Source: Panacagrimonas sp963975245
GTDB taxonomy: Bacteria > Pseudomonadota > Gammaproteobacteria > Nevskiales > Nevskiaceae
DNA: 64,000 nucleotides
Reading direction: 5' to 3'
Assembly (NCBI GenBank): GCA_963975245.1
Contig: CAXBFJ010000001.1
Coordinates: forward strand, 434,001 to 498,000
Under the pieces are notes generated by a model that searched no databases, was not told the DNA's origin, and saw only the letters and a list, made by a program, of their open reading frames with translations. The position numbers were made by a program, and so were the translations under genes. Below, in pieces: positions 44,379 to 53,001 of the stretch (positions are counted from its first letter, which is position 1; every line of letters begins with the position of its first letter).

Positions 44379-45213
44379 CTTCCAGCGGTGGTGGAGGCGT
44401 GGGGTTGCCGAGCAGCAGGCGGATCAGTTCAGAACCCGTGCGCAGGTAAGCCACGAACAGATGCGCGATCAGGGAATCGGGTTCTTCGTGCGCGAGTTCG
44501 GGAAATGCCGTGCTCAGCGCGCGGCGTAAACCCGCGCGCGACAAGCCGCCGAGCAGGCTGCCATCCGGGCCGGTCACGGGCAGCAGGTTGCAGTGATCCC
44601 AGTCATCTAGATTGCCGATGTCGTCCACATCCACGGAGTCCGACAGCGCGCGCACGCTGCGGTCTGCAATGTCGTTGAGCGGTGTGTCCGCATTGGCCTG
44701 AAGCAGGGCGTTGATGCTGACGATGCCGGCGTAACTGCGGCCGCTTCGCAGGGCGAACACCTGGCTGTCTTTTGCGTTGCCGCGGCGTTGCAGCAGTTCC
44801 AGCGCGTCGCCAGCGGTCTGGGTGGCGGGCAGGGCGGCTACGTCGTAGTCGATCCATGCGCCAACGGTGTCCAGGGTGTAGGCCAGTGAGCGTTTGAAGT
44901 GACGAACCCGTCGGATCGGCATCTTGCGCAGGATTGCGCGCCGCGTTTCCGCATTGCAGATGCGCAGAATCGCGCCGCTCTCACGGCCGTCCAGTTCCGT
45001 CAGGATCGCCGCCGATTTGGCGGGTTCCATGGCTGAAAGACGCCGCGCCGCCGCGCCGGGAGACATGTGCGTGATCACTGGTGCGACCTGCCGTGCAGTC
45101 AGTAGCGTGAGCAACAGGGCGGCTTCGGCGGAAGGTGTTTCTTCCAGCGCCCGCGCTGCGGCCTCGGGCTGGCGCAGCAAGAATTCGGTTGCCAGTTCCA
45201 GCGACTCAGTCAT
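44362..45213 (-). CDS. Soluble MgtE-N and CBS-domain protein without transporter region
   Basis: 283 residues from the ATG at 45213. The N-terminal helical region (QVAPVITHMSPGAAARRLSAMEPAKSAAILTELD) resembles the MgtE N domain, and two CBS-like segments follow (AGDALELLQRRGNAKDSQVFAL and DHCNLLPVTGPDGSLLGGLS). There are no transmembrane segments: it stops with HLFVAYLRTGSELIRLLLG near the end. It looks like a free-standing copy of the MgtE gating domains. It overlaps MscS upstream by 8 bases and MgtE downstream by 17. Confidence 0.85.
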   Translation of the reverse strand: MTESLELATEFLLRQPEAAARALEETPSAEAALLLTLLTARQVAPVITHMSPGAAARRLSAMEPAKSAAILTELDGRESGAILRICNAETRRAILRKMPIRRVRHFKRSLAYTLDTVGAWIDYDVAALPATQTAGDALELLQRRGNAKDSQVFALRSGRSYAGIVSINALLQANADTPLNDIADRSVRALSDSVDVDDIGNLDDWDHCNLLPVTGPDGSLLGGLSRAGLRRALSTAFPELAHEEPDSLIAHLFVAYLRTGSELIRLLLGNPTPPPPLEDGHEH

Positions 45214-46045
45214 CGTCGCGTTCCTGAGTGACCAGTACTGACACCTGCTCGCCAAACAGCCTGGACGGAACGTGCGCCCGGCCCTCGTCAGTTTCGATGA
45301 TGACCGAAGTTGGCGTGATATCCAGAATTTCGCCCTGTACCTCTCCCAGGCGTACCCGCGCACCAGCCTGGAACTGCCGCCTCAGGTAGTGGGTGCCAAT
45401 GAGATTGGCCACCAGCCCGCGTGCGCCCAGTCCGAAGGCCAGCGAAAAGCCCACCAGCACCACGCCCAGGGCAACCGCGATGATCTGGGTGACAAAGCTG
45501 ACGTTGAGTCCGACCTGATGCATGCCGATGATGACGGCGGTGAGAAAGGTGCCGGCCTGTGCAAGGCGCGCGACAAGCTCGCGCTGCTCGACCTGGGCAC
45601 TCGCCAGCCCTTCCAGCAAGAGGTCGCGGACCAGCAGGCTGATGAGATGGCCGGCCACGATGATCGCCACGCCGAACATCAGGGTCGGCAGGTAGGCCAG
45701 TACGCTGCGCAGCCACTCGGTCACTCCGGCCATGCCGGCCATATCGGTGGCAAAGCTGATGAAGATGGCCAGAATGATCCAGAAGCTCGCGGTGCCGATA
45801 AGACGCAGCATGGCGGGCGATATGCTCAGGCGCTGCGCCCGGTCAGGTCGCATCACGCGTTGCATGCCGCGGTTGAAGCGCTGACCCAGGCCGCGTATGG
45901 CACCGCGCACGAACCTGGCAATCAACCACCCGAGGATGACCAGCAGCAGTGCGCCCAGGAAGTCCGGAACACGCTCGATCAGCAATTGGGTCAATACGGA
46001 AAAGCGCTGATTCAAGGCTTCAAGTGAAGATTGGAGCAGATCCAT
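45206..46045 (-). CDS. MscS-family mechanosensitive channel
   Basis: 279 residues. The first part has about four membrane helices (FLGALLLVILGWLIARFV and others). The pore helix region VALGVVLVGFSLAFGLGARGLVANLIG is the MscS pore-lining signature, and a short beta domain follows (LRRQFQAGARVRLGEVQGEILDI, AHVPSRLFGEQVS). The true start is the ATG at 46045. The C-terminal domain of large MscS is missing, as in small family members. It could relieve osmotic pressure. It starts a tight cluster with two MgtE-related genes. Confidence 0.88.
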   Translation of the reverse strand: MDLLQSSLEALNQRFSVLTQLLIERVPDFLGALLLVILGWLIARFVRGAIRGLGQRFNRGMQRVMRPDRAQRLSISPAMLRLIGTASFWIILAIFISFATDMAGMAGVTEWLRSVLAYLPTLMFGVAIIVAGHLISLLVRDLLLEGLASAQVEQRELVARLAQAGTFLTAVIIGMHQVGLNVSFVTQIIAVALGVVLVGFSLAFGLGARGLVANLIGTHYLRRQFQAGARVRLGEVQGEILDITPTSVIIETDEGRAHVPSRLFGEQVSVLVTQERDDD

Positions 46046-46065
46046 AATGGGCAGCGATGTCGTGG

Positions 46066-47352
46066 TTATTGAGTCCGTGCGTCCAGCATAGCGGGTCGGG
46101 CATTGAGCCATGAAACAGCTGAACCGGCAGCGACCGCGCCGCTGGCCAGACAGGCAGTGAGCAGGTACCCACCAGTGGGCGCTTCCCAGTCCAGCATTTC
46201 GCCCGCAAAGAAGATTCCGGGGTTGCTGATGCTCATCAGCCCGTCACTGAGACCTGATAGCGACACCCCGCCAGCGCTACTGATGGCTTCGGCCAGCGGG
46301 CGAGTTCGTTCCAGTACCAGCGGCAGGCCTTTGATATGCGCGGCGAGGCGGGCCGGCTCATTGCGCAACTCGGTGCCACTGGTCTCGAAAATCAGGGCCG
46401 CGCGTGCGCCATCCAGCCGGAATCGTCGGCGCAGCACTTCAGACAAGGAGCGGCCTTTACGATCTGCTTGCAACACATTGCTGATGGCCTCCACTTCGTG
46501 CTCGGGCAGCAGGTCCAACGTGATCTCTGCCTGGCCGGCGATCGAGATCTGTTCGCGAAGATCAGCAGATGCTGCGTAAATGAGGCCGCCTTCCACACCG
46601 TGAGCGGTGAGGATGAACTCGCCGCGTTGCTGGTGGGTTTGTCGATGTCTGTCACGCCAGCTCATGGACACCGGCTTGATCGCCGCTCCGGAGAAGCGCT
46701 CGGATAGGTGCGAACTCCAGTTGATCTCAAACCCGCAGTTGGCCGCCTGCAGCGGCGCAACATCGACCCCTTGCTGCGCAATCCACTGTTCCCACTTTCC
46801 GTCCGAGCCCAGTTGCGGCCAGCTTCCGCCGCCCAGCGCCAGAATCAGGCAATCGGTTCGCACATCTTTGGACCCCGCAGAGTGATCGAGGTGCAATGTG
46901 AAAGCGCCGTCGGCCGTTTGCCGCCACTGTGTCAGACAATGTCCAACGTGAAAGTGCACGCCCTGGCTTCGCAGGCGGCGGACCCAGCCACGCAGCAACG
47001 GTGCTGCCTTCAGATCCTGCGGGAAAATCCGGCCCGAACTGCCGATGATGGTTTCAACGCCAAGTCCGGCTGCCCATGCGCGAAGGTCCACCACGCTGAA
47101 ATCCTTAAGCCAACGCGAAACGATTTCGGCGCGGTCGCGGTAGCGCGAAACGAACGCAGCGTGATCCTCGCTGTGCGACAGATTCAGGCCTCCTTTGCCT
47201 GCCAGCAGGAACTTGCGACCCACCGACCCTTTCTGTTCGAACAGGTCAACCGAGAACCCGGCGTCACAGAGTTTCTGCGCCGCCATCAGGCCGGCGGGCC
47301 CGCCACCGACCACAACTGCCGCGCCTCGTTGTTCTGTCGTGCCGTTTTTCAT
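46066..47352 (-). CDS. YhiN/HI0933-family flavoprotein
   Basis: 428 residues of the HI0933-like NAD(P)/FAD-dependent oxidoreductases. FAD motif VVGGGPAGLMAAQKLC near residues 13-28, then the family trademark GSVGRKFLLAGKGGLNLSHSE, and LILALGGGSWPQLGSDG. The C-terminal end GEMLDWEAPTGGYLLTACLASGAVAA closes the FAD site. The biochemical role is not established. It ends 20 bases before the MscS start, so it may be the first gene of that cluster. Confidence 0.92.
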   Translation of the reverse strand: MKNGTTEQRGAAVVVGGGPAGLMAAQKLCDAGFSVDLFEQKGSVGRKFLLAGKGGLNLSHSEDHAAFVSRYRDRAEIVSRWLKDFSVVDLRAWAAGLGVETIIGSSGRIFPQDLKAAPLLRGWVRRLRSQGVHFHVGHCLTQWRQTADGAFTLHLDHSAGSKDVRTDCLILALGGGSWPQLGSDGKWEQWIAQQGVDVAPLQAANCGFEINWSSHLSERFSGAAIKPVSMSWRDRHRQTHQQRGEFILTAHGVEGGLIYAASADLREQISIAGQAEITLDLLPEHEVEAISNVLQADRKGRSLSEVLRRRFRLDGARAALIFETSGTELRNEPARLAAHIKGLPLVLERTRPLAEAISSAGGVSLSGLSDGLMSISNPGIFFAGEMLDWEAPTGGYLLTACLASGAVAAGSAVSWLNARPAMLDARTQ

Positions 47353-47437
47353 GCGTGCAATTGTGACCCGGGCAGGGTGCTACGTCGCCTGTTATTCCAG
47401 GCGCAACGATCCGCGGGTGCCTGCAGCCGATTGAGGC

Positions 47438-48262
47438 TTAGAGTCGGGTCGCTATCACGCCCGCACCGGTGCCGCCCGGCTCCTCGGCAATAACGCGCAC
47501 GTTGTTTCCATCAATGAAAGTGATGCCTTCATAGGTCGGGAGTCCCCCGCACACGGGAGAAAACGTCAGGGTGATGGAATAAACATTGCCCGTAGTTCGT
47601 GGTGACAGGTCGCCGGTGAATGGGCAAGGAAATCCGGTGCTGACCGTCATGATTCCACTCACATCCCCGTTATCCGTCACAGTGAAATCGGCTGTGAATT
47701 GCATGGGAGCGAATTGCGGAGCACCAAAACCACTTGTTGGTCCGAAAGCGCCCGAACCCAGGTATCTGCCCGCGAGCGTTGATGTCGTAGGTAGTAAGTC
47801 GTATGCGGAGTCGTAGAGGGTGGCGAACGTGGCGGTCGGTGTAGAAGGTAAACCGATCAGGGTTGCCGGAGCCAGCGTGCCATTCAGAGTCTGCTGGGGG
47901 AGGTAGTTTCCAGAAGCGCTGGCGAGACCGGAAGAGCTGCCGTCAAAGTTGTACTCCCGCAGCGAATTGGATTCGAACTGTCGAGGCATGTCAGAGGCGT
48001 TTCCCACGAAGACGCCGCCAAGGACTGCGGCATTTCCAGGAATGGCGTATTGAAACCAGAAGGTGCCGTCGTCGAGCACCACGCCGCTGAAGTCGCGGGC
48101 GCCGCCGGAGGAAATATTGAGCGTTCCGCCCCATTGTCCGACCGCGCTTTCTCGAATCATCGGCGCTGGCAGCGTGTTGGGGCTATTACCGCTAGAGCCG
48201 CCCCCGCAGCCGACAAGCACCAGACAAAGACCTGCGATCACTACCGGAAGAGGAGCTCGCAT
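47438..48262 (-). CDS. Putative glycine/serine-rich lipoprotein
   Basis: 274 residues. Signal peptide and lipobox VGC (Cys19) are followed by GGGSSGNSPN, a flexible Gly/Ser stretch, and then a beta-rich domain with low charge and repeated Thr, Ser and Gly (GQWGGTLNISSGGARDFSGVVLDDGTFWFQY). No family is recognised. Two Cys pairs (near PCPFTG and PVCGG) may form a disulfide. It is monocistronic between YhiN and the large Gcr-family gene. Confidence 0.7.
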   Translation of the reverse strand: MRAPLPVVIAGLCLVLVGCGGGSSGNSPNTLPAPMIRESAVGQWGGTLNISSGGARDFSGVVLDDGTFWFQYAIPGNAAVLGGVFVGNASDMPRQFESNSLREYNFDGSSSGLASASGNYLPQQTLNGTLAPATLIGLPSTPTATFATLYDSAYDLLPTTSTLAGRYLGSGAFGPTSGFGAPQFAPMQFTADFTVTDNGDVSGIMTVSTGFPCPFTGDLSPRTTGNVYSITLTFSPVCGGLPTYEGITFIDGNNVRVIAEEPGGTGAGVIATRL

Positions 48263-48356
48263 TCGAATTTCCCTTTTTGGCCAGATTGCATGCTAGCAAA
48301 CAGTCATGGGCGGCTGGGAGGAGGCCAACAGGCTGGGTTCTGATGCATGCGGGACG

Positions 48357-50537
48357 CTAGGGCAGATCCGCCTTGGCTTCTGATTTACTGGTGTGGTTGC
48401 TCTTGGCGTTCTTTTTTTCGCGATCCATTTCGCCATCGTCGGCCTCTTCTTTTCGCGGTGCGTCTGCCGGCGGCCAGAAGAAGTCCTGCGGCCTGGCACG
48501 CATGCGATGCCAGAGCATGCCCAGCAGCTCTCCGCTGTCGCTGAATTCAATCTGCTGGGATTTGAGGGCCACCACCATGGCCAGGCCAAAGCTGACCAGC
48601 AAGTTCATGGTGCCGATGGCAAGCACGCCAACCACCAAGCTGGCCAGAATGGGGCCGGGCTGCAGGTTCAGGGCGATCCACGCAAAAGTGGTGTTGGCGC
48701 TGACGAATGTGACGTGCAGGGTGTCGAGCGGCAGTCCCAGAATCTTGCCCAGTGCCGCTGTACTACCCAGTAGCAGGCCGAACACGATGCTTCCCGCGAG
48801 GCCGCCCATGTGCTCTTCAAGATAGTCAGCGACCCGGATGCTGCGCCTGACGCCCAGGACTTTTTTCAGCCAGCGCAGCTGCTTGATGCGTTGCGGAATG
48901 CGCGAGTACACCGCCTTGTTGTCGTAGTAGCCTGACACCAACCCGGATACAAACAACCAGACGCCGGTCAGGGCGCCCCACAACCAGGTACGTAGGCGCA
49001 GCGGGTCCGCCTCTTCCAGCACGTGCTCTGCCTTGACCACATCAATATTGGGCGCGCCGGTCTGCGAAATGATGACCAGAGCAATGACGATCGACAGCGG
49101 CACCGCCACGCTGATGTTGCCGACCACGGCAATGAACTGACTGCGGATGGTGCGCACGATCAGGTCCGCGAGACCCCCCAATGAGCGCTTGCCCTTGGTG
49201 TCGGTATCCATGCTGTGGGCGATGCGATTCGCCGTCATGGCCGGCTGTTTGGTGGCTAGGGTGAAGTGGAACATGTACATCAGCACAAAGCCGATGACGT
49301 AGTTCAGGCTGTATTCGAAAGCCTCCACGATGGGCGCGTGGTGTTCCTTTGATAACCACAGTTTGACCGCCGCCATGATGGCAACCAGCAGGCCGGCGCC
49401 AGCCGCAGAGCGGAACAGCGAGAAATATTCGCTTCGGTTGCTGGTGATGTACTGCTCGCCCGCACGGCCGGCATTGCTTGTGATGCGCTGTGACAGCAAC
49501 TCCAGGTGTTGGGACCAGTGTTCGCGAACACTGAACCTCTTGTTTTCTGCATGCACCAGAATATTGAACAGGCGCACCCGTTCCACATTGCGCTCGTGTG
49601 CCGGCCGCGGTTCAAGCAGGCGCAGTAGCACGCGCATGCGCTCGATGTTCTGTTCCAGCCGGACCAGCAGTGCGGTCAGGCTCACACTGGCACCGTTCTT
49701 TTCTACCTTTCGGCGCACCGTATCGGTGACTTCATCGCATTGGTCGAGCAGGACCAGTAGATGCTTGTCGTCACCTTCGGGCTCGCGCTTTTCTCCGGCG
49801 GCATCACGGCGCTCGTGAATGAATTGGCGCAACTCAGCGCTTTGCGAAAGAAAGGGAGACTCGTAGCGCTCGATGCTGGGATGATTGCGCACCAGCTCCG
49901 GCTCCAGGCCAATGGCGGCTATGCGATAGGAAATCACCTGCAAGGCATCGAGCGTACGCAGATGCATGGTCTGGTCTGCGGTCTCGGATTCGGCCGCATC
50001 AAACTCCAGCGCATCGAGGAATGCCACCCAGTTTTCATTGGGGATCGCGACCAGCCATTCGTGGTCCGTCTTGCGGAAGAACAGCAGGTTGAGCACATCC
50101 TTGAGCTGTTCGGGATCCTTTTCTTCGGGCAGCAGACGGTGGGTCAGTCGGCGCCATAGTCCAGAGACAAAGCCTTCATTGGCCAGAATGCCGGAATCGC
50201 TGAGCAGACGAACCGGTTGCTTGTGCGCCAGCAGCCACAGGATGGCCTCGCGCAGCGAACGACGATAGCCATCCTCGGCCTCGATCATCAGCGTCAGCGC
50301 ACGCAGGTTCTGGATGGTCTGGCCCAGCTGTCGGGCGTCCGACGGGCGCAGCACGTTGACCACCTTGACCAGGGATTTCAGGCGTTGATCGGCTGGGGCC
50401 GTCTCCAGATCCAGCAGGGCTTCCGAAAATTTGCGGCGGGCCACCTCGCCAGCAGTGCTGGGCTTGGACTCTGGCTTGGTTTTGGATTCGGCCTTGGAAG
50501 CAGCGGGGGACGGGCTTGGGGATTGTGGGTCGCTCAT
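48357..50537 (-). CDS. Gcr-family protein annotated as site-specific recombinase; membrane protein
   Basis: 726 residues from the ATG at 50537. It matches the family first named Gcr in Neisseria and called site-specific recombinase, but the sequence shows a membrane protein. The N-terminal half is soluble and helical (ALTLMIEAEDGYRRSLREAILWL). From about residue 395 there are several hydrophobic segments, including YVIGFVLMYMFHFTLATKQPAMTANRIAH and AGSIVFGLLLGSTAALGKILGL. No recombinase Ser/Tyr or Arg motifs are evident. Function is uncertain and the recombinase label is doubtful. Confidence 0.8.
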   Translation of the reverse strand: MSDPQSPSPSPAASKAESKTKPESKPSTAGEVARRKFSEALLDLETAPADQRLKSLVKVVNVLRPSDARQLGQTIQNLRALTLMIEAEDGYRRSLREAILWLLAHKQPVRLLSDSGILANEGFVSGLWRRLTHRLLPEEKDPEQLKDVLNLLFFRKTDHEWLVAIPNENWVAFLDALEFDAAESETADQTMHLRTLDALQVISYRIAAIGLEPELVRNHPSIERYESPFLSQSAELRQFIHERRDAAGEKREPEGDDKHLLVLLDQCDEVTDTVRRKVEKNGASVSLTALLVRLEQNIERMRVLLRLLEPRPAHERNVERVRLFNILVHAENKRFSVREHWSQHLELLSQRITSNAGRAGEQYITSNRSEYFSLFRSAAGAGLLVAIMAAVKLWLSKEHHAPIVEAFEYSLNYVIGFVLMYMFHFTLATKQPAMTANRIAHSMDTDTKGKRSLGGLADLIVRTIRSQFIAVVGNISVAVPLSIVIALVIISQTGAPNIDVVKAEHVLEEADPLRLRTWLWGALTGVWLFVSGLVSGYYDNKAVYSRIPQRIKQLRWLKKVLGVRRSIRVADYLEEHMGGLAGSIVFGLLLGSTAALGKILGLPLDTLHVTFVSANTTFAWIALNLQPGPILASLVVGVLAIGTMNLLVSFGLAMVVALKSQQIEFSDSGELLGMLWHRMRARPQDFFWPPADAPRKEEADDGEMDREKKNAKSNHTSKSEAKADLP

Positions 50538-50725
50538 CGCAGAATGGTCGCATAAGCTGGACCAGGGTTTACGTAATTCGACGGCTGCGGGATTCCATTT
50601 CGGAGACGCGCAATGCATCGCGGAATCCTGGCTTGCGAGGGCGATTTCACCTCCGGTCGCGGCGCCCGTTGGAGCGCAGCTGAGTAGCGCAAGCGTCTGC
50701 ACGGCGGTGCCGGACGGGGTGAGGC

Positions 50726-50794
50726 GGAATTATCCGGTCGTAATCAGCAGCTTCGCGCCTTGATACAGGTGCGACGCAGGCTGGAATTATCCGG
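50726..50794. repeat. Direct repeat upstream of rpsP
   Basis: GGAATTATCCGG occurs at 50726-50737 and again at 50783-50794, 57 bases apart, in the 321-base gap between the divergent Gcr-family gene and rpsP. It is the only repeat I see there. The rest of 50538-50858 has no supported gene. It may be a regulatory site for the ribosomal operon. Confidence 0.45.
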
Positions 50795-50803
50795 GCAAGT
50801 CGC

Positions 50804-50809
50804 TACAAT
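50804..50809 (+). promoter_or_regulatory. Candidate -10 box of the rpsP operon
   Basis: TACAAT, 50 bases before the rpsP ATG, fits a sigma-70 -10 element; the -35 around 50781-50786 is poor. It follows the second GGAATTATCCGG copy, so that repeat may lie in the -35 region. Confidence 0.35.
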
Positions 50810-50858
50810 ACGCGCCCCTTTCGGGCCGCCCGGCTCCGAACTATCGAGATTTTCAAGC

Positions 50859-51116
50859 ATGGTCAAGATTCGTCTGGCGCGTTCCGGCGCCAAGAAACGC
50901 CCGTTTTATCACGTAGTTGCCACCGATCGCCGCAGTGCGCGCGACGGTCGCTTCATCGAACGACTGGGTTATTACAACCCCAGCGCCAGAGGCCAGGAGC
51001 AGAAGCTGGTCCTCGACGTGGAAAAGGTCAAGGAATGGCAGGGCAAGGGCGCGCAGGTTTCTGATCGCGTGGCTTACCTGGTCTCCACCGTCGCCACGGC
51101 CAGCGCAGCGGCCTAA
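50859..51116 (+). CDS. rpsP: 30S ribosomal protein S16
   Basis: 85 residues starting MVKIRLARSGAKKRPFYHVVATD, the invariant N-terminus of S16, with RDGRFIERLGYYNP. It is the first gene of the conserved rpsP-rimM-trmD-rplS operon and ends four bases before rimM. The open frame extends upstream to 50760, but the S16 sequence begins at this ATG. Confidence 0.98.
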   Translation: MVKIRLARSGAKKRPFYHVVATDRRSARDGRFIERLGYYNPSARGQEQKLVLDVEKVKEWQGKGAQVSDRVAYLVSTVATASAAA

Positions 51117-51120
51117 GACG

Positions 51121-51642
51121 ATGGAACGTCGCGTGACGCTCGGTCGCGTCGCCGGCGTGTTTGGGGTTCGAGGTTGGGTCAAGTTGCGGTCCTATACGCG
51201 ACCCATCGAGAACCTTCTGGATTACGAGTCATGCTGGATTGTCACCAAGCAGGGCTCGGAATTCGCCTCCAGATTGCTGGAAGCCAAGATGCAGAGCTCG
51301 ATCCCGGTTTGTCGTTTGCTGGGCTCGGACGGGCAGGTAATTGAAGACCGTGATGTAGCAGCATCGCTGATCGGTTCGGAAGTGCAGGTCAATAGAAGTC
51401 AGATGCCCGAGACCGAAGAGGGCGAACACTACTGGATTGATCTGGTCGGTCTGGAAGTGAGAAACAAGGAGTCGGTTGTACTGGGAAGCGTTGATTCACT
51501 CACCAGCAACGGCGCTCAGGACATTTTGGTGGTCAAGCAGGGTAAGACGCAGCGGCTGATCCCCTTTGTGATGGGGCCGATCATTGAGTCGGTTGATATC
51601 GAAAAGGGCGTGATCGTCGCAGACTGGCAACCCGATTATTGA
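51121..51642 (+). CDS. rimM: 16S rRNA processing protein RimM
   Basis: 173 residues from the ATG at 51121. N-terminal VTLGRVAGVFGVRGWVKLRSYT is the RimM barrel and DLVGLEVRNKESVVLGSVDSLTSNGAQDILVV the PRC-barrel domain. RimM binds S19 and helps mature the 30S head. It lies between rpsP and trmD, as usual; the end does not overlap trmD. Confidence 0.96.
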   Translation: MERRVTLGRVAGVFGVRGWVKLRSYTRPIENLLDYESCWIVTKQGSEFASRLLEAKMQSSIPVCRLLGSDGQVIEDRDVAASLIGSEVQVNRSQMPETEEGEHYWIDLVGLEVRNKESVVLGSVDSLTSNGAQDILVVKQGKTQRLIPFVMGPIIESVDIEKGVIVADWQPDY

Positions 51643-51701
51643 AGTCAGCCTGTTCGGCGCAGTATCGCAAGACAGACGTTGTAGGCCTCGGAGCACAGAT
51701 G

Positions 51702-52472
51702 ATGAAAATCAATGTCATCACCTTGTTCCCCGAGCTGATTGAAGTGGTAACGCGGCACGGAATGCCGCGTGTAGCAGCAGAGCAGGGTGCGCTGGCGTTG
51801 AGTTCGATCAACCCGCGTGATCACGCTCAGAACAAGTGGCGGAAGGTGGATGACAGGCCTTTCGCAGGTGGTCCCGGCATGGTGATGCAAGCCGAACCAC
51901 TGGCGCGTTCGATCGAATCCGCCCGGGCGGAAATCGGGAGCGACGCCAAGGTCGTGATGATGTCGCCTCAAGGCGAGCGCATGAGCCAGGCCTGGTTCGA
52001 GCGCTTGAGCCGGGAACCGGCATTGATTGTGTTGTGTGGACGTTACGAAGGCATTGATGAGCGCCTCGTAACTTCAGAAGTAGATGTAGAGCTGTCTCTG
52101 GGCGACTTTGTCCTATCAGGCGGCGAGCTGGCGGCGATGGCCCTGATTGATGGCATCGCGCGGCTTCTGCCGGGGGTACTGGGTCATGCGGAATCGGCGC
52201 AGCAGGATTCGTTTTCTTCGGAAAGCGGTCTGCTCGACCACCCGCATTACTCGCGACCGGAGCAGTGGCGGGATCAGGTAGTCCCCGAAGTGTTGATGGG
52301 CGGCAATCACGCGGAGATCGCGCGGTGGCAACTCAGGCAGGCATTGCGGCGCACCTGGCTACGCCGACCGGATTTGTTGGACAATATGGAATTGGACGCG
52401 CAGGGTGAAAAACTCTTGCGTGAAGTTATCGCGGAAATAATTGCTGAACATCAGAAGGTAGAAGCGTCATGA
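51702..52472 (+). CDS. trmD: tRNA (guanine-N1)-methyltransferase TrmD
   Basis: 256 residues. MKINVITLFPELIEVVTRHG is the usual N-terminus; an ATG codon just before at 51699 is equally possible. The trefoil-knot SAM site is seen in LIVLCGRYEGIDERL and GDFVLSGGELAAMALIDGIARLLPGV. PHYSRPEQW is the catalytic loop. TrmD methylates G37 of tRNAs to prevent frameshifting. It overlaps rplS by 4 bases. Confidence 0.97.
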   Translation: MKINVITLFPELIEVVTRHGMPRVAAEQGALALSSINPRDHAQNKWRKVDDRPFAGGPGMVMQAEPLARSIESARAEIGSDAKVVMMSPQGERMSQAWFERLSREPALIVLCGRYEGIDERLVTSEVDVELSLGDFVLSGGELAAMALIDGIARLLPGVLGHAESAQQDSFSSESGLLDHPHYSRPEQWRDQVVPEVLMGGNHAEIARWQLRQALRRTWLRRPDLLDNMELDAQGEKLLREVIAEIIAEHQKVEAS

Positions 52473-52825
52473 GCAACGTCAACAAGATCATTGCCTCCAT
52501 CGAGGCCGAGCAGATGAGCCGGGAAGTACCGGTTTTCAACCCGGGTGATACGGTCATCGTGCAGGTCAAGGTCAAGGAAGGCGACCGCGAGCGTCTGCAG
52601 GCTTTTGAAGGTGTGGTCATTGCCAAGCGCAATCGCGGCCTGAACTCAGCCTTCACGGTGCGCAAGGTCTCTCATGGCGAAGGCGTGGAGCGTGTGTTCC
52701 AGGTCTACAGTCCTTCCATCGCCGAAATTACGGTCAAGCGCCGCGGCGATGTGGCTCGCGCCAAGCTGTATTACCTGCGCGATCGTGCAGGCAAGAGCGC
52801 CCGCATCAAGGAAAAGCTCAAGTAA
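52469..52825 (+). CDS. rplS: 50S ribosomal protein L19
   Basis: 118 residues. FNPGDTVIVQVKVKEGDRERLQAFEGVVIAKRNRGLNSAFTVRKVSHGEGVERVFQ is the standard L19 core with YYLRDRAGKSARIKEK at the end. The start overlaps trmD by 4 bases. It closes the operon before a strong terminator. Confidence 0.98.
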   Translation: MSNVNKIIASIEAEQMSREVPVFNPGDTVIVQVKVKEGDRERLQAFEGVVIAKRNRGLNSAFTVRKVSHGEGVERVFQVYSPSIAEITVKRRGDVARAKLYYLRDRAGKSARIKEKLK

Positions 52826-52879
52826 GCAACGGCATCGGCAGCGCCCGCAGGCGCAAGTCCCAGCCACACTTATTTGTAC

Positions 52880-52911
52880 AAAGGCCCGGTTCGCCGGGCT
52901 TTTGTCGTTTT
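52880..52911 (+). terminator. Intrinsic terminator after rplS
   Basis: GCCCGG at 52884-52889 pairs with CCGGGC at 52894-52899 around a TTCG tetraloop, extended by A-T and G-T pairs, and is followed by TTTTGTCGTTTT. It ends the rpsP operon. Confidence 0.92.
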
Positions 52912-52932
52912 CGGGCATTGAGCCGTGCCGGT

Positions 52933-52959
52933 CTTGAATTCGCCCGAATAGCACCCATT
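52933..52959 (+). promoter_or_regulatory. Heat-shock (sigma-32) promoter of htpG
   Basis: CTTGAA at 52933-52938, then a 15-base spacer, then CCCATT at 52954-52959. This matches the RpoH consensus of CTTGAA and CCCCATnT in both boxes and spacing. Its end lies 43 bases before the htpG ATG. htpG is RpoH-dependent in E. coli, which supports the reading. Confidence 0.75.
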
Positions 52960-53001
52960 GCGGACCTGTTCCGTAAATATATTTCTGAGGATTGATCTGG
53001 A

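Noticed and set aside
45272..46027. 251-codon plus-strand open frame in the MscS gene
   Set aside because: It is Gln/Asp-rich shadow sequence opposite a clear channel gene.
48357..50537. Mobile element or integrase, suggested by the recombinase label
   Set aside because: No integrase or resolvase motif, flanking repeats or attachment site are visible; the protein is membrane-type and the neighbourhood is core genes.
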